This document shows positions 8,230 through 17,017 of a stretch of 64,000 nt of DNA, in pieces. The position numbers and the translations under genes were made by a program. Every line of letters begins with the position of its first letter. Positions within the stretch are counted from its first letter, which is position 1. The stretch is from Streptomyces sp. NBC_01235 (GTDB lineage: Bacteria > Actinomycetota > Actinomycetes > Streptomycetales > Streptomycetaceae): NCBI RefSeq assembly GCF_035989285.1, contig NZ_CP108513.1:4588001-4652000 (forward strand), given 5' to 3'. The notes below the pieces were generated by a model. The model saw only the letters and a list, made by a program, of their open reading frames with translations, made no database searches and was not told the DNA's origin.

Positions 8230-9469
8230 GGGAAGACGTGCTCGTCGTGTCCTGGGGGGTCGCCCCCGCGTCGTCGCCCGAGGTGGCCGCCCACGTCCCG
8301 ATCCCCGCGGCAGCGACCAGCGCCGCCGCGGCCACGCCCAGCGTGATCCGGCGCCGTCGCGTGGCGGCACGGTTCCGTGCCGAGCCGGGGCGCGGGGCGC
8401 CCGCCGCCCTCGGCACGCGGGCCGTCCCGTGCGCCCCGCCCGCCAGCTCGTCCGGCGCGGGCACCCGCATCGACGTGTGCGTGTCCCGGTTGGAGTCCGG
8501 CTTCGCGCCCGGCACCAGCGGGACCGAGCCCCGCCGCACCCGCCCGGAGGGCGTCTCGGCGGAGGGCGCGGAGGGCGCGGCCTCGTGCGGTTCGCCGCCC
8601 TCCTCCGGCTCCGTGTCCGGCTCGTCGACGTCCAGCGGAGGCATCCCCGCCAGCGTCGGCAGCTGCTCCCGCAGCCGTGCCGCCAGCTCGGAGGCCCGCA
8701 GCCGGGAGGCCGGCGCCTTCGCCAGGCACTGCACGAGCAGCTGCCACAGCTCGTCCGGGATGCCGGGGAGCGGGGCGACGGCCTCCGTGACATGGCGGCG
8801 CAGCACCGCGCCCGGGTGGCCGCCGCCGAACGGCGTGAAGCCCGCGAGCAGCTCGTACAGCACCGTCGCCAGGGCGTAGATGTCCACCGAGGCGCGCGGC
8901 GGCAGGCCCTCGACGATCTCCGGGGCGAGGTAGTCAGGCGTGCCGATGATCTTCGTGGCGCGGGTCCGCTTGGGGGTGTCGATGAGCTTCGCGACGCCGA
9001 AGTCGGTCAGCAGCGCGCGGTGCGAACCGCCGGGACCGAGCGGGCCCTGCATGTCGAGGAGCACGTTCTCCGGCTTGACGTCCCGGTGCACGACCCCGGC
9101 CGCGTGCGCGGCGGCGAGGCCCTCGGCGATGTCCGCGACGATCGCCACGGCGGCCTCGGGCGCGAGGCGCCGGTCCCGTTCCAGGCGGGTGCGCAGGTCC
9201 GTCCCCCGGACCAGGTCCATGACCAGGGCCAGGTCGTTGCCGTCGACCACCAGGTCCCGTACGGACACCACGTGGGGGTGTTCCAGGCCGAGCAGTGCCG
9301 TGCGCTCCTGCACGAAGCGGCCCACGAGCTCCTCGTCGGAGGCGAGGTCCTCGCGCAGCAGCTTGACGGCGACGGGTCCGTCCGGTCCCTCGCCCAGCCA
9401 CACCGTGCCGGCGCTGCCCCGTCCCAGGATCTGGTGGGCGGTGTACCGGCTGCCGATCTTCCGTGCCAA
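8216..9469 (-). CDS. pkaB: membrane-anchored Ser/Thr protein kinase (PkaB-like)
   Basis: The N-terminal half is a Hanks-type kinase domain: glycine loop GRGSAGTVW (residues 16-24), ATP-binding Lys36, catalytic loop HRDVKPEN (128-135) and DFG (156-158). A disordered Pro/Ala/Arg-rich linker and a single membrane segment (TLGVAAAALVAAAGIGTWAA, about 376-395) follow, with a short outside tail. I chose the TTG at 9469 because it gives MARKIGSRYTAH, the N-terminus I recall for this family, with a GGAG six bases upstream. The order pkaA-pkaB beside prfB matches the S. coelicolor locus. Likely substrates include FHA-domain proteins such as the divergent neighbour. Confidence 0.9.
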   Translation of the reverse strand: MARKIGSRYTAHQILGRGSAGTVWLGEGPDGPVAVKLLREDLASDEELVGRFVQERTALLGLEHPHVVSVRDLVVDGNDLALVMDLVRGTDLRTRLERDRRLAPEAAVAIVADIAEGLAAAHAAGVVHRDVKPENVLLDMQGPLGPGGSHRALLTDFGVAKLIDTPKRTRATKIIGTPDYLAPEIVEGLPPRASVDIYALATVLYELLAGFTPFGGGHPGAVLRRHVTEAVAPLPGIPDELWQLLVQCLAKAPASRLRASELAARLREQLPTLAGMPPLDVDEPDTEPEEGGEPHEAAPSAPSAETPSGRVRRGSVPLVPGAKPDSNRDTHTSMRVPAPDELAGGAHGTARVPRAAGAPRPGSARNRAATRRRRITLGVAAAALVAAAGIGTWAATSGDDAGATPQDTTSTSSPATP

Positions 9470-9604
9470 GACTGCTCCTACAGACGCGTGTTGCCCATCA
9501 AAGTACGCGTCCGAAGAGCCAACCTTCACCGCGGAGACGGAAATCACCCGTCAGATGTCGACAAGTCCACAAAATCGCGGTCAGGAGCGGTGCCTACCGG
9601 TACC

Positions 9605-11308
9605 TCAGTTCCCGCTGCCGCCCGAGCCGCTCCCGCTCAGGTCCCCGATCCACCCGGTGACGTCGTCGAACCAGCCGGTGACCAGCTGCCAGTAGCTCTT
9701 GCCCGTGCCGATCCAGCCCTGGAGCGGGCTGAACTCCCAGATCAGCCAGCCGGCCACGAACAGGATGACGATCGTGAACAGGCAGCCCTTCAGACAGCCC
9801 AGCCCGGGGATCCGCATCGGGTTGGCGCTGCGCTGCCTCGGCTCCCGCGGCTGGCGGGGTTCCGGCGCGGGCCGCTGCTGCGGCTGCTGGGGCGGCGGCG
9901 CGTACCGCTGAGGCTGCTGGGCTTGCGGAGGCGCGTACTGCTGCTGCGGCTGCCCCTGGTACCCATACCCGGGCTGCTGCTGTTGCGGACGCTGCGGAGG
10001 CCGCTGCTGCTGCGGTTGCTGCGGGGGATACGGCTGCTGCTGCGGCGGCTGCTGCTGCTGGCGGTTGACCTGGCGCTGGGGGCGGCGGCGCAGCGGGTCG
10101 TCGCCAGGGTCGAGGTACTGCTGGACCTGGGTCTGTTCGTTGCGGGCGCGGGCGCCCTGCATCTGGGACTGCCACGGGTGCGGCTGCTCGGGCTGCTGCC
10201 CCTGCTGGCCGGGCTGCTGTGAGGGCTGGTGCGGCGGCACCGGCGGCAGGACGGCCGTCGGATCGGCCGCGCCCTGCGGACCGCCCGTGTGCGGCAGGAC
10301 GGCGGTGGGGTCGGCGGCGCCCGCCGGGCCGTTCGTGTGCGGCAGGACGCTGGTCGCGGCGTTCGGGTCGTGGGCGCCGCCCGGCACGGTCGCGGGCGAG
10401 AGGTCGGGCGCGAGCACATGGCCGACGCCCTCGGCGGCGGCGATCTGCATCGAGTTCGCGTGCACCCCGATGCCCTCGGCGACGATCCGCAGCCCGCGCG
10501 CGAGAGTCTCGGCGCTGGGCCGCTCGTCGGGGTTCTTGCGCAGGCAGCGCTCGATGACCGTCCACAGCGGGTCGGGGACCGTGGACGGGCGGCGCGGTTC
10601 GGCGCTCAGGTGCTGGTGGAGGACCTCCAGCGCGGAGCCGCCGGAGAACGGCGGACGGCCGGTGACCAGCTCGTACAGCAGGATGCCGGCGCCGTAGATG
10701 TCCACGGCGGAGGTCTGCGGGCGGCCCTCGGCGGACTCCGGGGCGACGTACGCGGGCGTGCCGACGAACTCGCTGGTCCGGGTCAGGCCCGGGGAGTCGG
10801 CGAGGCGGGCGATGCCGAAGTCGGTGAGCAGCGGGTGCATCTCCCCGCCGTTCTGCCGCAGCAGGACGTTGGCCGGCTTCAGGTCGCGGTGCACGACGCC
10901 GTCGGCGTGGCTGGCGGCGAGCGCGTCGGCGACCTGGGCGGTGAGCAGGGCTGCGGCGACGGGGGTGAAGGGGCCGTTCTCGCGCAGGTAGCGGTGCAGG
11001 TCGGGGCCCTCGACGAGGTCCATGACCAGCGCCAGCAGATCGCCCTCGACGACCAGGTCGCGGACCTGGACGATGTTCGGGTGGGTCAGCCGCAGCAGCA
11101 CGGACCGCTCGCGCAGGAAGCGCATCACGACGTCGGGGTCGTTGGCGAGCTCTTCCTTGAGGACCTTGATCGCGACGGTCTCCCCGGGCTGGCCGGGCAC
11201 GGCCGCCTCGGCGCCCGCGGTCTCGCGCTGGCGGGCTCGCCAGACGGTGCCCGTGGCGCCGCGTCCGAGCGGCTCCTCGAGCAGGTACTTGCTGCCGACT
11301 GGCCGCAC
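9605..11308 (-). CDS. pkaA: Ser/Thr protein kinase (PkaA-like) with Gln/Pro-rich linker
   Basis: The product is about 567 residues. The kinase domain (residues 7-270) has GRGATGTVW (15-23), Lys48, HRDLKPAN (140-147) and DFG (163-165). A 200-residue linker follows, rich in Gln and Pro (runs such as RQQQQPPQQQP), with two copies of a DPTAVLP motif whose threonines could be phosphorylated. A hydrophobic segment (CLFTIVILFVAGWLIW) and a short Gly/Ser tail end the protein. The GTG at 11308 (VRPVGSKYLLEE) follows a GGGAG; a longer frame to 11530 exists but its extra residues look non-coding. It is transcribed with pkaB and divergently from the FHA-ATPase gene. Confidence 0.9.
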   Translation of the reverse strand: MRPVGSKYLLEEPLGRGATGTVWRARQRETAGAEAAVPGQPGETVAIKVLKEELANDPDVVMRFLRERSVLLRLTHPNIVQVRDLVVEGDLLALVMDLVEGPDLHRYLRENGPFTPVAAALLTAQVADALAASHADGVVHRDLKPANVLLRQNGGEMHPLLTDFGIARLADSPGLTRTSEFVGTPAYVAPESAEGRPQTSAVDIYGAGILLYELVTGRPPFSGGSALEVLHQHLSAEPRRPSTVPDPLWTVIERCLRKNPDERPSAETLARGLRIVAEGIGVHANSMQIAAAEGVGHVLAPDLSPATVPGGAHDPNAATSVLPHTNGPAGAADPTAVLPHTGGPQGAADPTAVLPPVPPHQPSQQPGQQGQQPEQPHPWQSQMQGARARNEQTQVQQYLDPGDDPLRRRPQRQVNRQQQQPPQQQPYPPQQPQQQRPPQRPQQQQPGYGYQGQPQQQYAPPQAQQPQRYAPPPQQPQQRPAPEPRQPREPRQRSANPMRIPGLGCLKGCLFTIVILFVAGWLIWEFSPLQGWIGTGKSYWQLVTGWFDDVTGWIGDLSGSGSGGSGN

Positions 11309-11644
11309 GTCACGCGCTCCCTGCTGCTTGCTTACCTGTCCTGTCCGTGTTCCGACCCACTGTAGTGCCGCCGTACGGACACCGGGCTGTCGTCCTCGTG
11401 TGAAGGAAAGACGCATGGCCCGGTCTTCTTGGTTGCCGGAGCCGGACGTGACCGATCTCAACTGATCGCCGGTGACGCACTTGTCAGGCACTTTTGCGGG
11501 CAGAGCCGACCAATCAAGATCACTTGCCATCGGGTGGTGGGCGCGTTGTCAGTGACAGGTGCGAGGATGCCTTCAGTACTGGCCGCTGTGCTCGTGTGGG
11601 GTGGGGGGAAGTCCGCGCCCGTGCAGAAGGGACCGCTGACGGCG
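11309..11644. other. divergent intergenic region between pkaA and the FHA-ATPase gene
   Basis: This 336-bp region should hold promoters for both directions. It has a lower-GC patch around 11495-11535. I see no terminator, RNA gene or clear operator. Confidence 0.5.
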
Positions 11645-14600
11645 ATGCAGATCCGGCTGACCGTCGTAGACCCGCAGGGCCCGCACCCCGATGCGCGGGG
11701 CCGGGCCGCGAGCTGTGACGTGCTGGTCACGGCGCCCGCCGGCACGGCCCTGGCCGCGGTGGCGTCGGCGCTGGCCGCGGCGGTCTGCGGGGAGGGCGCC
11801 GCGTCGTCCTCGTCCGCGGTGGCGGTCGTGCTGTACGCGGGCGTGGAGCGGCTCGACACCCAGCGCTGCACGCTGGGCGAGCCCCCGCTGATCGACGGCG
11901 CGGTGCTGTCCCTGGGCGGCCCGGCCGACCCCGAGCCGCATCCCGAGGTCGACGACGCCCCGGCCCGCCTGCACGTGGTGGCCGGACCCGACGCGGGCGG
12001 GGTCCATCTCCTGCACGGCGGCCAGGTCCGCGTCGGCCGCTCCGCCGACGCCGACGTGCCCCTCGACGACCCGGACGTCTCCCGCCTGCACTGCGCGGTG
12101 ACGCTCTCCCCCGACGGCCGCCTCACGGTCGCCGACCTCGGCTCCACCAACGGCACCACCCTGGACGGCACGCGCGTACAGGGCCGCCCCGTCCGCCTCA
12201 CCTCCGGCGCCCTGCTCCGCATCGGCGAGTCGGCCCTGCGCCTGGCCCCGCCCGGCGGCCCGGGCCCCCGGGTGGCGACGACCCCGGACGGGGAGGGGCA
12301 TGTGCGGGTGCCCTGCGGGGGCACGGAAGCGGGTGCGGGCGGTGACCGGTCCGGAGCCGCCATCGGCCCGACGCCGGGCACGGCGGGGACGACCCGCACG
12401 CACGTGCCGGGCGGCAACGAACCGACGGGCACGGCCACCGACGGCGGCACAGGAATAGGCACGGGCACGACGGGAACGATCCACGCGCGCGTGACGACCG
12501 GCAGTGCGCCGACCACGGGCGGCCCCGGCAGCCAGGAGGGACCCTCCGGTCCCACCAGTCACGCCCACGGCACGGTGGAGTGGAGCGGCTCGGCCGACGC
12601 CCGGGGTGAGCGGGGGCGCGGCTCCGGGGAGACGCCGCTGGTGCCGGGGCAGGGCACGGCGCCGCGCCTCGAGAACCGGCGCGGTGGCGGCGAGGCGCGC
12701 GCGGCGGACGACGGCCCCCGGACCCCGCCGGGAGCGGTTTCCTCCGGTGGCGCGTCCGGAGCGGGGGGCGGTGCCATGGACGTCTCGGCGACCCACGGCG
12801 GCCGCTCCGGCCTCGGCTCGTTCTCCACAGCGGACGACGACGTCCGAGGGCCGCACGCCTCCCACACCCCGCAGCGCCCGTCCGCCACCTCACCGGCGTC
12901 CCCGTACGCCGACTCACCGGCGTCCCCGTACGCCGACTCCCACGACGCCGACTCCCACGGCGCCGGCGCCTCCCGCCGCAAGGGCACCCCCCTGCGCGGC
13001 ACCGACGTGCCCCCGGGCGTACGCAAACGCGGGGGTCTCTCCGCGTGGGCGCGGCGCCTGGCCGGGGGCCGCGGGGGCGACCAGGAGACGGCCGCCCCCG
13101 GGAGCTACGACGACGAGGAGTCGGCCGGAGCCGAGTCCCAGCCGTCGGTCGCCCCGCCGCCCGCGCCCGAGACGTGGCCGGACCCGGCGGCACTGCTGCT
13201 GACGGCGCTGGGCCCGGGACCCCGTCTGTGGGAGCGCGGCCCGGGGCACCCGGAGGCGCTCACCGTACGGCTCGGCACGGCCGACCGGGCGGCGCCCGAC
13301 GGCTCGGGCCTGCTGCCCGCCGTCCCGGTGACGGCGGGGCTGCGCGAGGTCGGCGCACTCGGTCTGGCCGGGCCCCGCCCGCGGCTGTCCGGGCTGGCAC
13401 GCGCGGTGCTGGCCCAACTCGCCGCGCTGCACTCCCCCGACGCCCTGGAAGTCGTCCTGATCAGCACGGACCGCGCGCGTTCCGAGGAGGAGCGCGTCGC
13501 CGAGTGGTCCTGGCTGGGCTGGCTGCCCCATCTGCGCCCGGGGCACGGCCAGGACTGCCGTCTCCTCCTCGCCTACGACCGCGACCAGGCCACGGCACGC
13601 ACCGACGAACTCCTGCGCCGCCTGGAGGACCACCTCTCCGACAGCGCGAGCGGCGCGGGCCCGGCACAGGTGCCCCCGCCCCGTGACAACGCCCGCCGCC
13701 CCTCCTGGGCCGTGGCCGACGACATAGCTGGCGGCGGCTTCCCCGGCCCGTACACGGTGGTCGTCGTGGACGGCGACCCCGGCGGCGCCGACCTGCGGGA
13801 AGCGGTGAGCCGACTGGCGGTGGCCGGCCCGCGCGCCGGGATACACGTCGTCTGCCTCGCCGAGACGCCCGCCGCCTCCCCCTCCTCGCCGACGACGGCG
13901 ACGTACGAGACGGCCTGCGCGGTGGCGCCCACGTTCCGCGCGTGCGGGGCCGTCGCGCTGCTCGGCGGTGACGTGGCGACCGCGCTGCGGCTGCTGCGGG
14001 TCGCGCGGGCCGGGGCGCAGACGGAACGGCCCGGCCCGGTGGGGCCCGGCACGGTCGGCGCGGTGGACGCCGTCTCCCTGGCCTGGGCCGAACGCTTCGC
14101 GCGGGCCCTCGCACCGCTGCGCCCGGACGGCGCCGACGGCGGCGAACGGCCCACGCGTGTGTCGGCGCCGCTCCCCCAGTCGGCCCGCCTCCTGGACGAG
14201 CTGGGCCTCGCCCGGGCCACGCCCGCCTCCCTGATGGCCCGCTGGGCGGACGCGGCGGACGACGCCGAGGCGCTCGGCGGCCGGGCCCGGGCCGTGCTCG
14301 GCGCCGGTCCGCGCGGCCCGGTCGGCGTGGACCTGGCCGCCGAGGGCCCCCACCTGCTGATCGAGGGCCCGACCGGCAGCGGGCGTACGGAGCTGCTGCG
14401 GGCGGTCGTCGCCTCGCTGGCCGCCGCCGAGCGCCCGGACCGGCTGGGCATCATCCTGCTGGACGGCCGCGACACCGTCGGCAAGGGCAGCGGCGGCCCG
14501 GGCGACGGGCTGCGGGTCTGTACGGACGTACCGCATGTCACCACCCATCTCACCGCCAACGACCCGGTCCGGATGCGGGAGTTCGCGCAGTCGCTGAGTG

Positions 14601-15337
14601 CCGAGCTGAAGCGGCGGGCCGAGCTGCTGGGCCGCTCCGACTTCGCGGAGTGGCACACGCACCGCGCGGTCTCCGGCCGCATCGTCCCGCAGCGCACCCC
14701 GAACACCGCGCCCCCGGGAACCGGACCGGGCGGCACCACCGCGACCGGCGCCGCCGACCTGGAGGCCCCGCCCAGCACCACCCTCCGGCTGCGCCCGGGA
14801 GCTGCCGCCCGGCAACGGACCGAGACGGCGTCCCCGCTGCCCCGCCTGGTGGTGGTGGTCGACGACCTGGACGCCCTCGTCTCCCCCGCCCTCGGCTCCC
14901 CGGGCCGTCCCGCCGCCGGCTCGGTGATGCGCGCGCTGGAGGCGGTGGCCCGCGAGGGCGAGCGACTCGGCGTGCACCTGGTGGCGGCGGCCGGCCCCGG
15001 AGGCCGTACGGCGGAGTCGGAGCCGGCCCGCCTGTCCACCGTGCGGATCGCTCTCGACCCACCGGGATCCGGCGCGGACGAACCGGCGCCGGGCCGCGGC
15101 CGCCTCAAGGGCGCGGACGGCCGCCTCACCCCGTTCCAGGGCGGCCGTGTCACGGGCCGCATCCCCCGCACGGCGACCCTCCGCCCCACGGTGGTCCCCC
15201 TGGAATGGCTCCGCATGGGCGACCCCCCGACCCGCAGACCGGTCCGAGAACTGGGCAACGGCCCGACGGACCTGGCACTGCTGGCCAGCGCGCTGGAGAG
15301 GGCAGCACGGCATCCCAGCCCGACAGGCGTTCACTGA
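11645..15337 (+). CDS. FHA-domain, FtsK/SpoIIIE-type P-loop ATPase, 1230 aa
   Basis: The N-terminal 100 residues resemble a ubiquitin-like or EssC-type N-terminal domain. An FHA domain follows at about 108-200 with the phosphothreonine-binding residues GRS (131-133), SRLH (146-149) and STNG (167-170). A disordered linker of some 300 residues (Gly/Thr/Pro-rich) leads to an FtsK/SpoIIIE-like region with Walker A GPTGSGRT (about 908-915) and Walker B RLVVVVDDLDAL (about 1066-1077). The domain order recalls EssC/EccC-type secretion ATPases, but I see no membrane segments and only one P-loop, so it may be a soluble relative. The FHA domain and the neighbouring kinases suggest phosphorylation-dependent recruitment. 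The ATG at 11645 begins MQIRLTVVDPQG; the longer frame upstream is probably non-coding. Confidence 0.85.
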   Translation: MQIRLTVVDPQGPHPDARGRAASCDVLVTAPAGTALAAVASALAAAVCGEGAASSSSAVAVVLYAGVERLDTQRCTLGEPPLIDGAVLSLGGPADPEPHPEVDDAPARLHVVAGPDAGGVHLLHGGQVRVGRSADADVPLDDPDVSRLHCAVTLSPDGRLTVADLGSTNGTTLDGTRVQGRPVRLTSGALLRIGESALRLAPPGGPGPRVATTPDGEGHVRVPCGGTEAGAGGDRSGAAIGPTPGTAGTTRTHVPGGNEPTGTATDGGTGIGTGTTGTIHARVTTGSAPTTGGPGSQEGPSGPTSHAHGTVEWSGSADARGERGRGSGETPLVPGQGTAPRLENRRGGGEARAADDGPRTPPGAVSSGGASGAGGGAMDVSATHGGRSGLGSFSTADDDVRGPHASHTPQRPSATSPASPYADSPASPYADSHDADSHGAGASRRKGTPLRGTDVPPGVRKRGGLSAWARRLAGGRGGDQETAAPGSYDDEESAGAESQPSVAPPPAPETWPDPAALLLTALGPGPRLWERGPGHPEALTVRLGTADRAAPDGSGLLPAVPVTAGLREVGALGLAGPRPRLSGLARAVLAQLAALHSPDALEVVLISTDRARSEEERVAEWSWLGWLPHLRPGHGQDCRLLLAYDRDQATARTDELLRRLEDHLSDSASGAGPAQVPPPRDNARRPSWAVADDIAGGGFPGPYTVVVVDGDPGGADLREAVSRLAVAGPRAGIHVVCLAETPAASPSSPTTATYETACAVAPTFRACGAVALLGGDVATALRLLRVARAGAQTERPGPVGPGTVGAVDAVSLAWAERFARALAPLRPDGADGGERPTRVSAPLPQSARLLDELGLARATPASLMARWADAADDAEALGGRARAVLGAGPRGPVGVDLAAEGPHLLIEGPTGSGRTELLRAVVASLAAAERPDRLGIILLDGRDTVGKGSGGPGDGLRVCTDVPHVTTHLTANDPVRMREFAQSLSAELKRRAELLGRSDFAEWHTHRAVSGRIVPQRTPNTAPPGTGPGGTTATGAADLEAPPSTTLRLRPGAAARQRTETASPLPRLVVVVDDLDALVSPALGSPGRPAAGSVMRALEAVAREGERLGVHLVAAAGPGGRTAESEPARLSTVRIALDPPGSGADEPAPGRGRLKGADGRLTPFQGGRVTGRIPRTATLRPTVVPLEWLRMGDPPTRRPVRELGNGPTDLALLASALERAARHPSPTGVH

Positions 15338-15400
15338 CGGGCATCGGGCAGAACCTTTCCCCCCGTCCCGGCGTTCACGGACAGGCACCGGTCATCTCGG

Positions 15401-15460
15401 CCCGTCCGGCCCGGCGTTTGAGGACGAGGCCCTTTCAGGGCCGAAGCGGGGGTCTGGGGC
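15401..15460. repeat. dispersed Streptomyces intergenic repeat, copy 2
   Basis: This is the second copy of the element seen at 7849-7903, with GTTTGAGGACGAGGCCCTTT, CAGGGCCGA and a GCGGGGGTCTGGGGCGGCAG tail. It lies in the 287-bp gap between the FHA-ATPase gene and the sugar ABC operon. The remaining gap should contain the operon promoter; I see no clear operator. Confidence 0.75.
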
Positions 15461-15624
15461 GGCAGCCTTCGGCAACGGCACGGACAGCAACGCTCACCGA
15501 TCACGACGCGGTCACGATCCCCCGCTTGACAGCGTGGGCGCTCTTGCCGAGCCCATGACACCCGGCGTAGACCAGTGCCCACGGGACAGCGCTCAACGTT
15601 CGACGAGGAACGAAGAACGGGGCA

Positions 15625-17010
15625 ATGATGCGCAGCACCAGCGACACCATCCGGACACGCAGGACCGTGAAATCAGCCGCCACGCTCCTGGCGGGGGCCC
15701 TCGCGCTCTCGCTCACCGCCTGCGGCAGCGACGACGACAAGAGCAGCGGAAACGACGGCGGCACCGGAACCAAGGAGTCCGGCAGCGCCCTCACCCTCCC
15801 CAAGCTCGACGGCACCACGCTCGAAGTGGCCGCCGTATGGACCGGCACCGAACAGGCGAACTTCAAGAAGGTCCTCGCCGAGTTCGAGAAGCGCACCGGC
15901 GCGAAGATCACCTTCGTGCCCGCGCAGGACCCGATCATCAACTTCCTCGGCTCGAAGATCGCGGGCGGCTCACCGCCGGACGTGGCCATGCTGCCGCAGC
16001 CCGGCGCCATCAAGCAGGCCGCCGACAAGGGCTGGGCCAAACCGCTGGGCGCCGAGGCCCAGGCCGAGCTCGCCAAGAACTACTCGCAGGGCTGGCAGGA
16101 CATCGGGAAGGTGGGCGGCAAGCAGTACGGCGTCTACTACAAGGCCGCGAACAAGTCTCTGATCTGGTACAACGCCAAGGTCTTGGAGAACGCGGGCGCG
16201 GCTGAGCCGAAAACGTGGAAGGACCTGCTGACCACCGCGCAGACGGTGTACGACTCCGGAGTCACGCCGTTCTCGGTGGGCGGCGCAGACGGCTGGACTC
16301 TCACCGACTGGTTCGAGAACGTCTACCTCTCCCAGGCGGGCCCGGAGAAGTACGACCAGCTCGCCCAGCACAAGATCAAGTGGACGGACCCCTCCGTGAA
16401 GGAGGCCCTGACCACCCTCGCCCAGATCTGGGGCAAGAAGGACTGGGTCGCGGGCGGCGCGAGCGGCGCGCTGCAGACCGAGTTCCCGGCCTCGGTGACA
16501 CAGGCCTTCACCGGCGGCGACCAGCCGAAGGCGGCGATGGTCTACGAGGGCGACTTCGTGCAGGTCAACATCGCCGACACCAAGTCGAAGGTCGGCACGG
16601 ACGCGAAGGTGTTCCCGTTCCCGACGGTCGGCAGCACAGCGCCGGTGGTCTCCGGCGGTGACGCGGCCGTCATCCTGAAGGACTCCAAGGGCGCGCAGGC
16701 GCTGGCGACCTTCCTGGCCTCGCCGGACGCGGCGGAGATCCAGGCGGGGCTCGGCGGCTACCTCTCGCCGAACAAGAACGTCGACATCTCCGCGTACCCG
16801 AACGAGGTCCAGCAGACGATCGCCAAGGCGCTGATCGCGGCCGGCGACGACTTCCGCTTCGACATGTCCGACCAGGCCCCGCAGGCCTTCGGCGGCACGC
16901 CCGGCAAGGGTGAGTGGAAGGACCTCCAGGACTTCCTGAAGAACCCGACGAACGTGGCCGGCACCCAGGCGAAACTGGAGTCGGACGCGGCGACGGCGTA
17001 CGGGAACTGA
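15625..17010 (+). CDS. sugar ABC transporter substrate-binding lipoprotein (alpha-glucoside type)
   Basis: The N-terminus is a lipoprotein signal with lipobox LTAC (Cys33), so the protein is anchored on the outside of the membrane. A short Ser/Gly/Asp linker leads to a family-1 solute-binding fold (LEVAAVWTGTEQANFKKVLAEF onwards, with the DVAMLPQPG and YYKAANKSLIWYN segments typical of sugar binders). Two permease genes follow at once, and the set resembles AglE-AglF-AglG of alpha-glucoside uptake, but the sugar cannot be read from sequence. The start is at 15625 or the adjacent ATG at 15628. Confidence 0.88.
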   Translation: MMRSTSDTIRTRRTVKSAATLLAGALALSLTACGSDDDKSSGNDGGTGTKESGSALTLPKLDGTTLEVAAVWTGTEQANFKKVLAEFEKRTGAKITFVPAQDPIINFLGSKIAGGSPPDVAMLPQPGAIKQAADKGWAKPLGAEAQAELAKNYSQGWQDIGKVGGKQYGVYYKAANKSLIWYNAKVLENAGAAEPKTWKDLLTTAQTVYDSGVTPFSVGGADGWTLTDWFENVYLSQAGPEKYDQLAQHKIKWTDPSVKEALTTLAQIWGKKDWVAGGASGALQTEFPASVTQAFTGGDQPKAAMVYEGDFVQVNIADTKSKVGTDAKVFPFPTVGSTAPVVSGGDAAVILKDSKGAQALATFLASPDAAEIQAGLGGYLSPNKNVDISAYPNEVQQTIAKALIAAGDDFRFDMSDQAPQAFGGTPGKGEWKDLQDFLKNPTNVAGTQAKLESDAATAYGN

Positions 17011-17017
17011 CGCGGCG

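Noticed and set aside
12914..15388. 824-codon minus-strand frame opposite the FHA-ATPase gene
   Set aside because: No recognisable domain, and low-complexity Arg/Gly/Ala composition typical of antisense frames.
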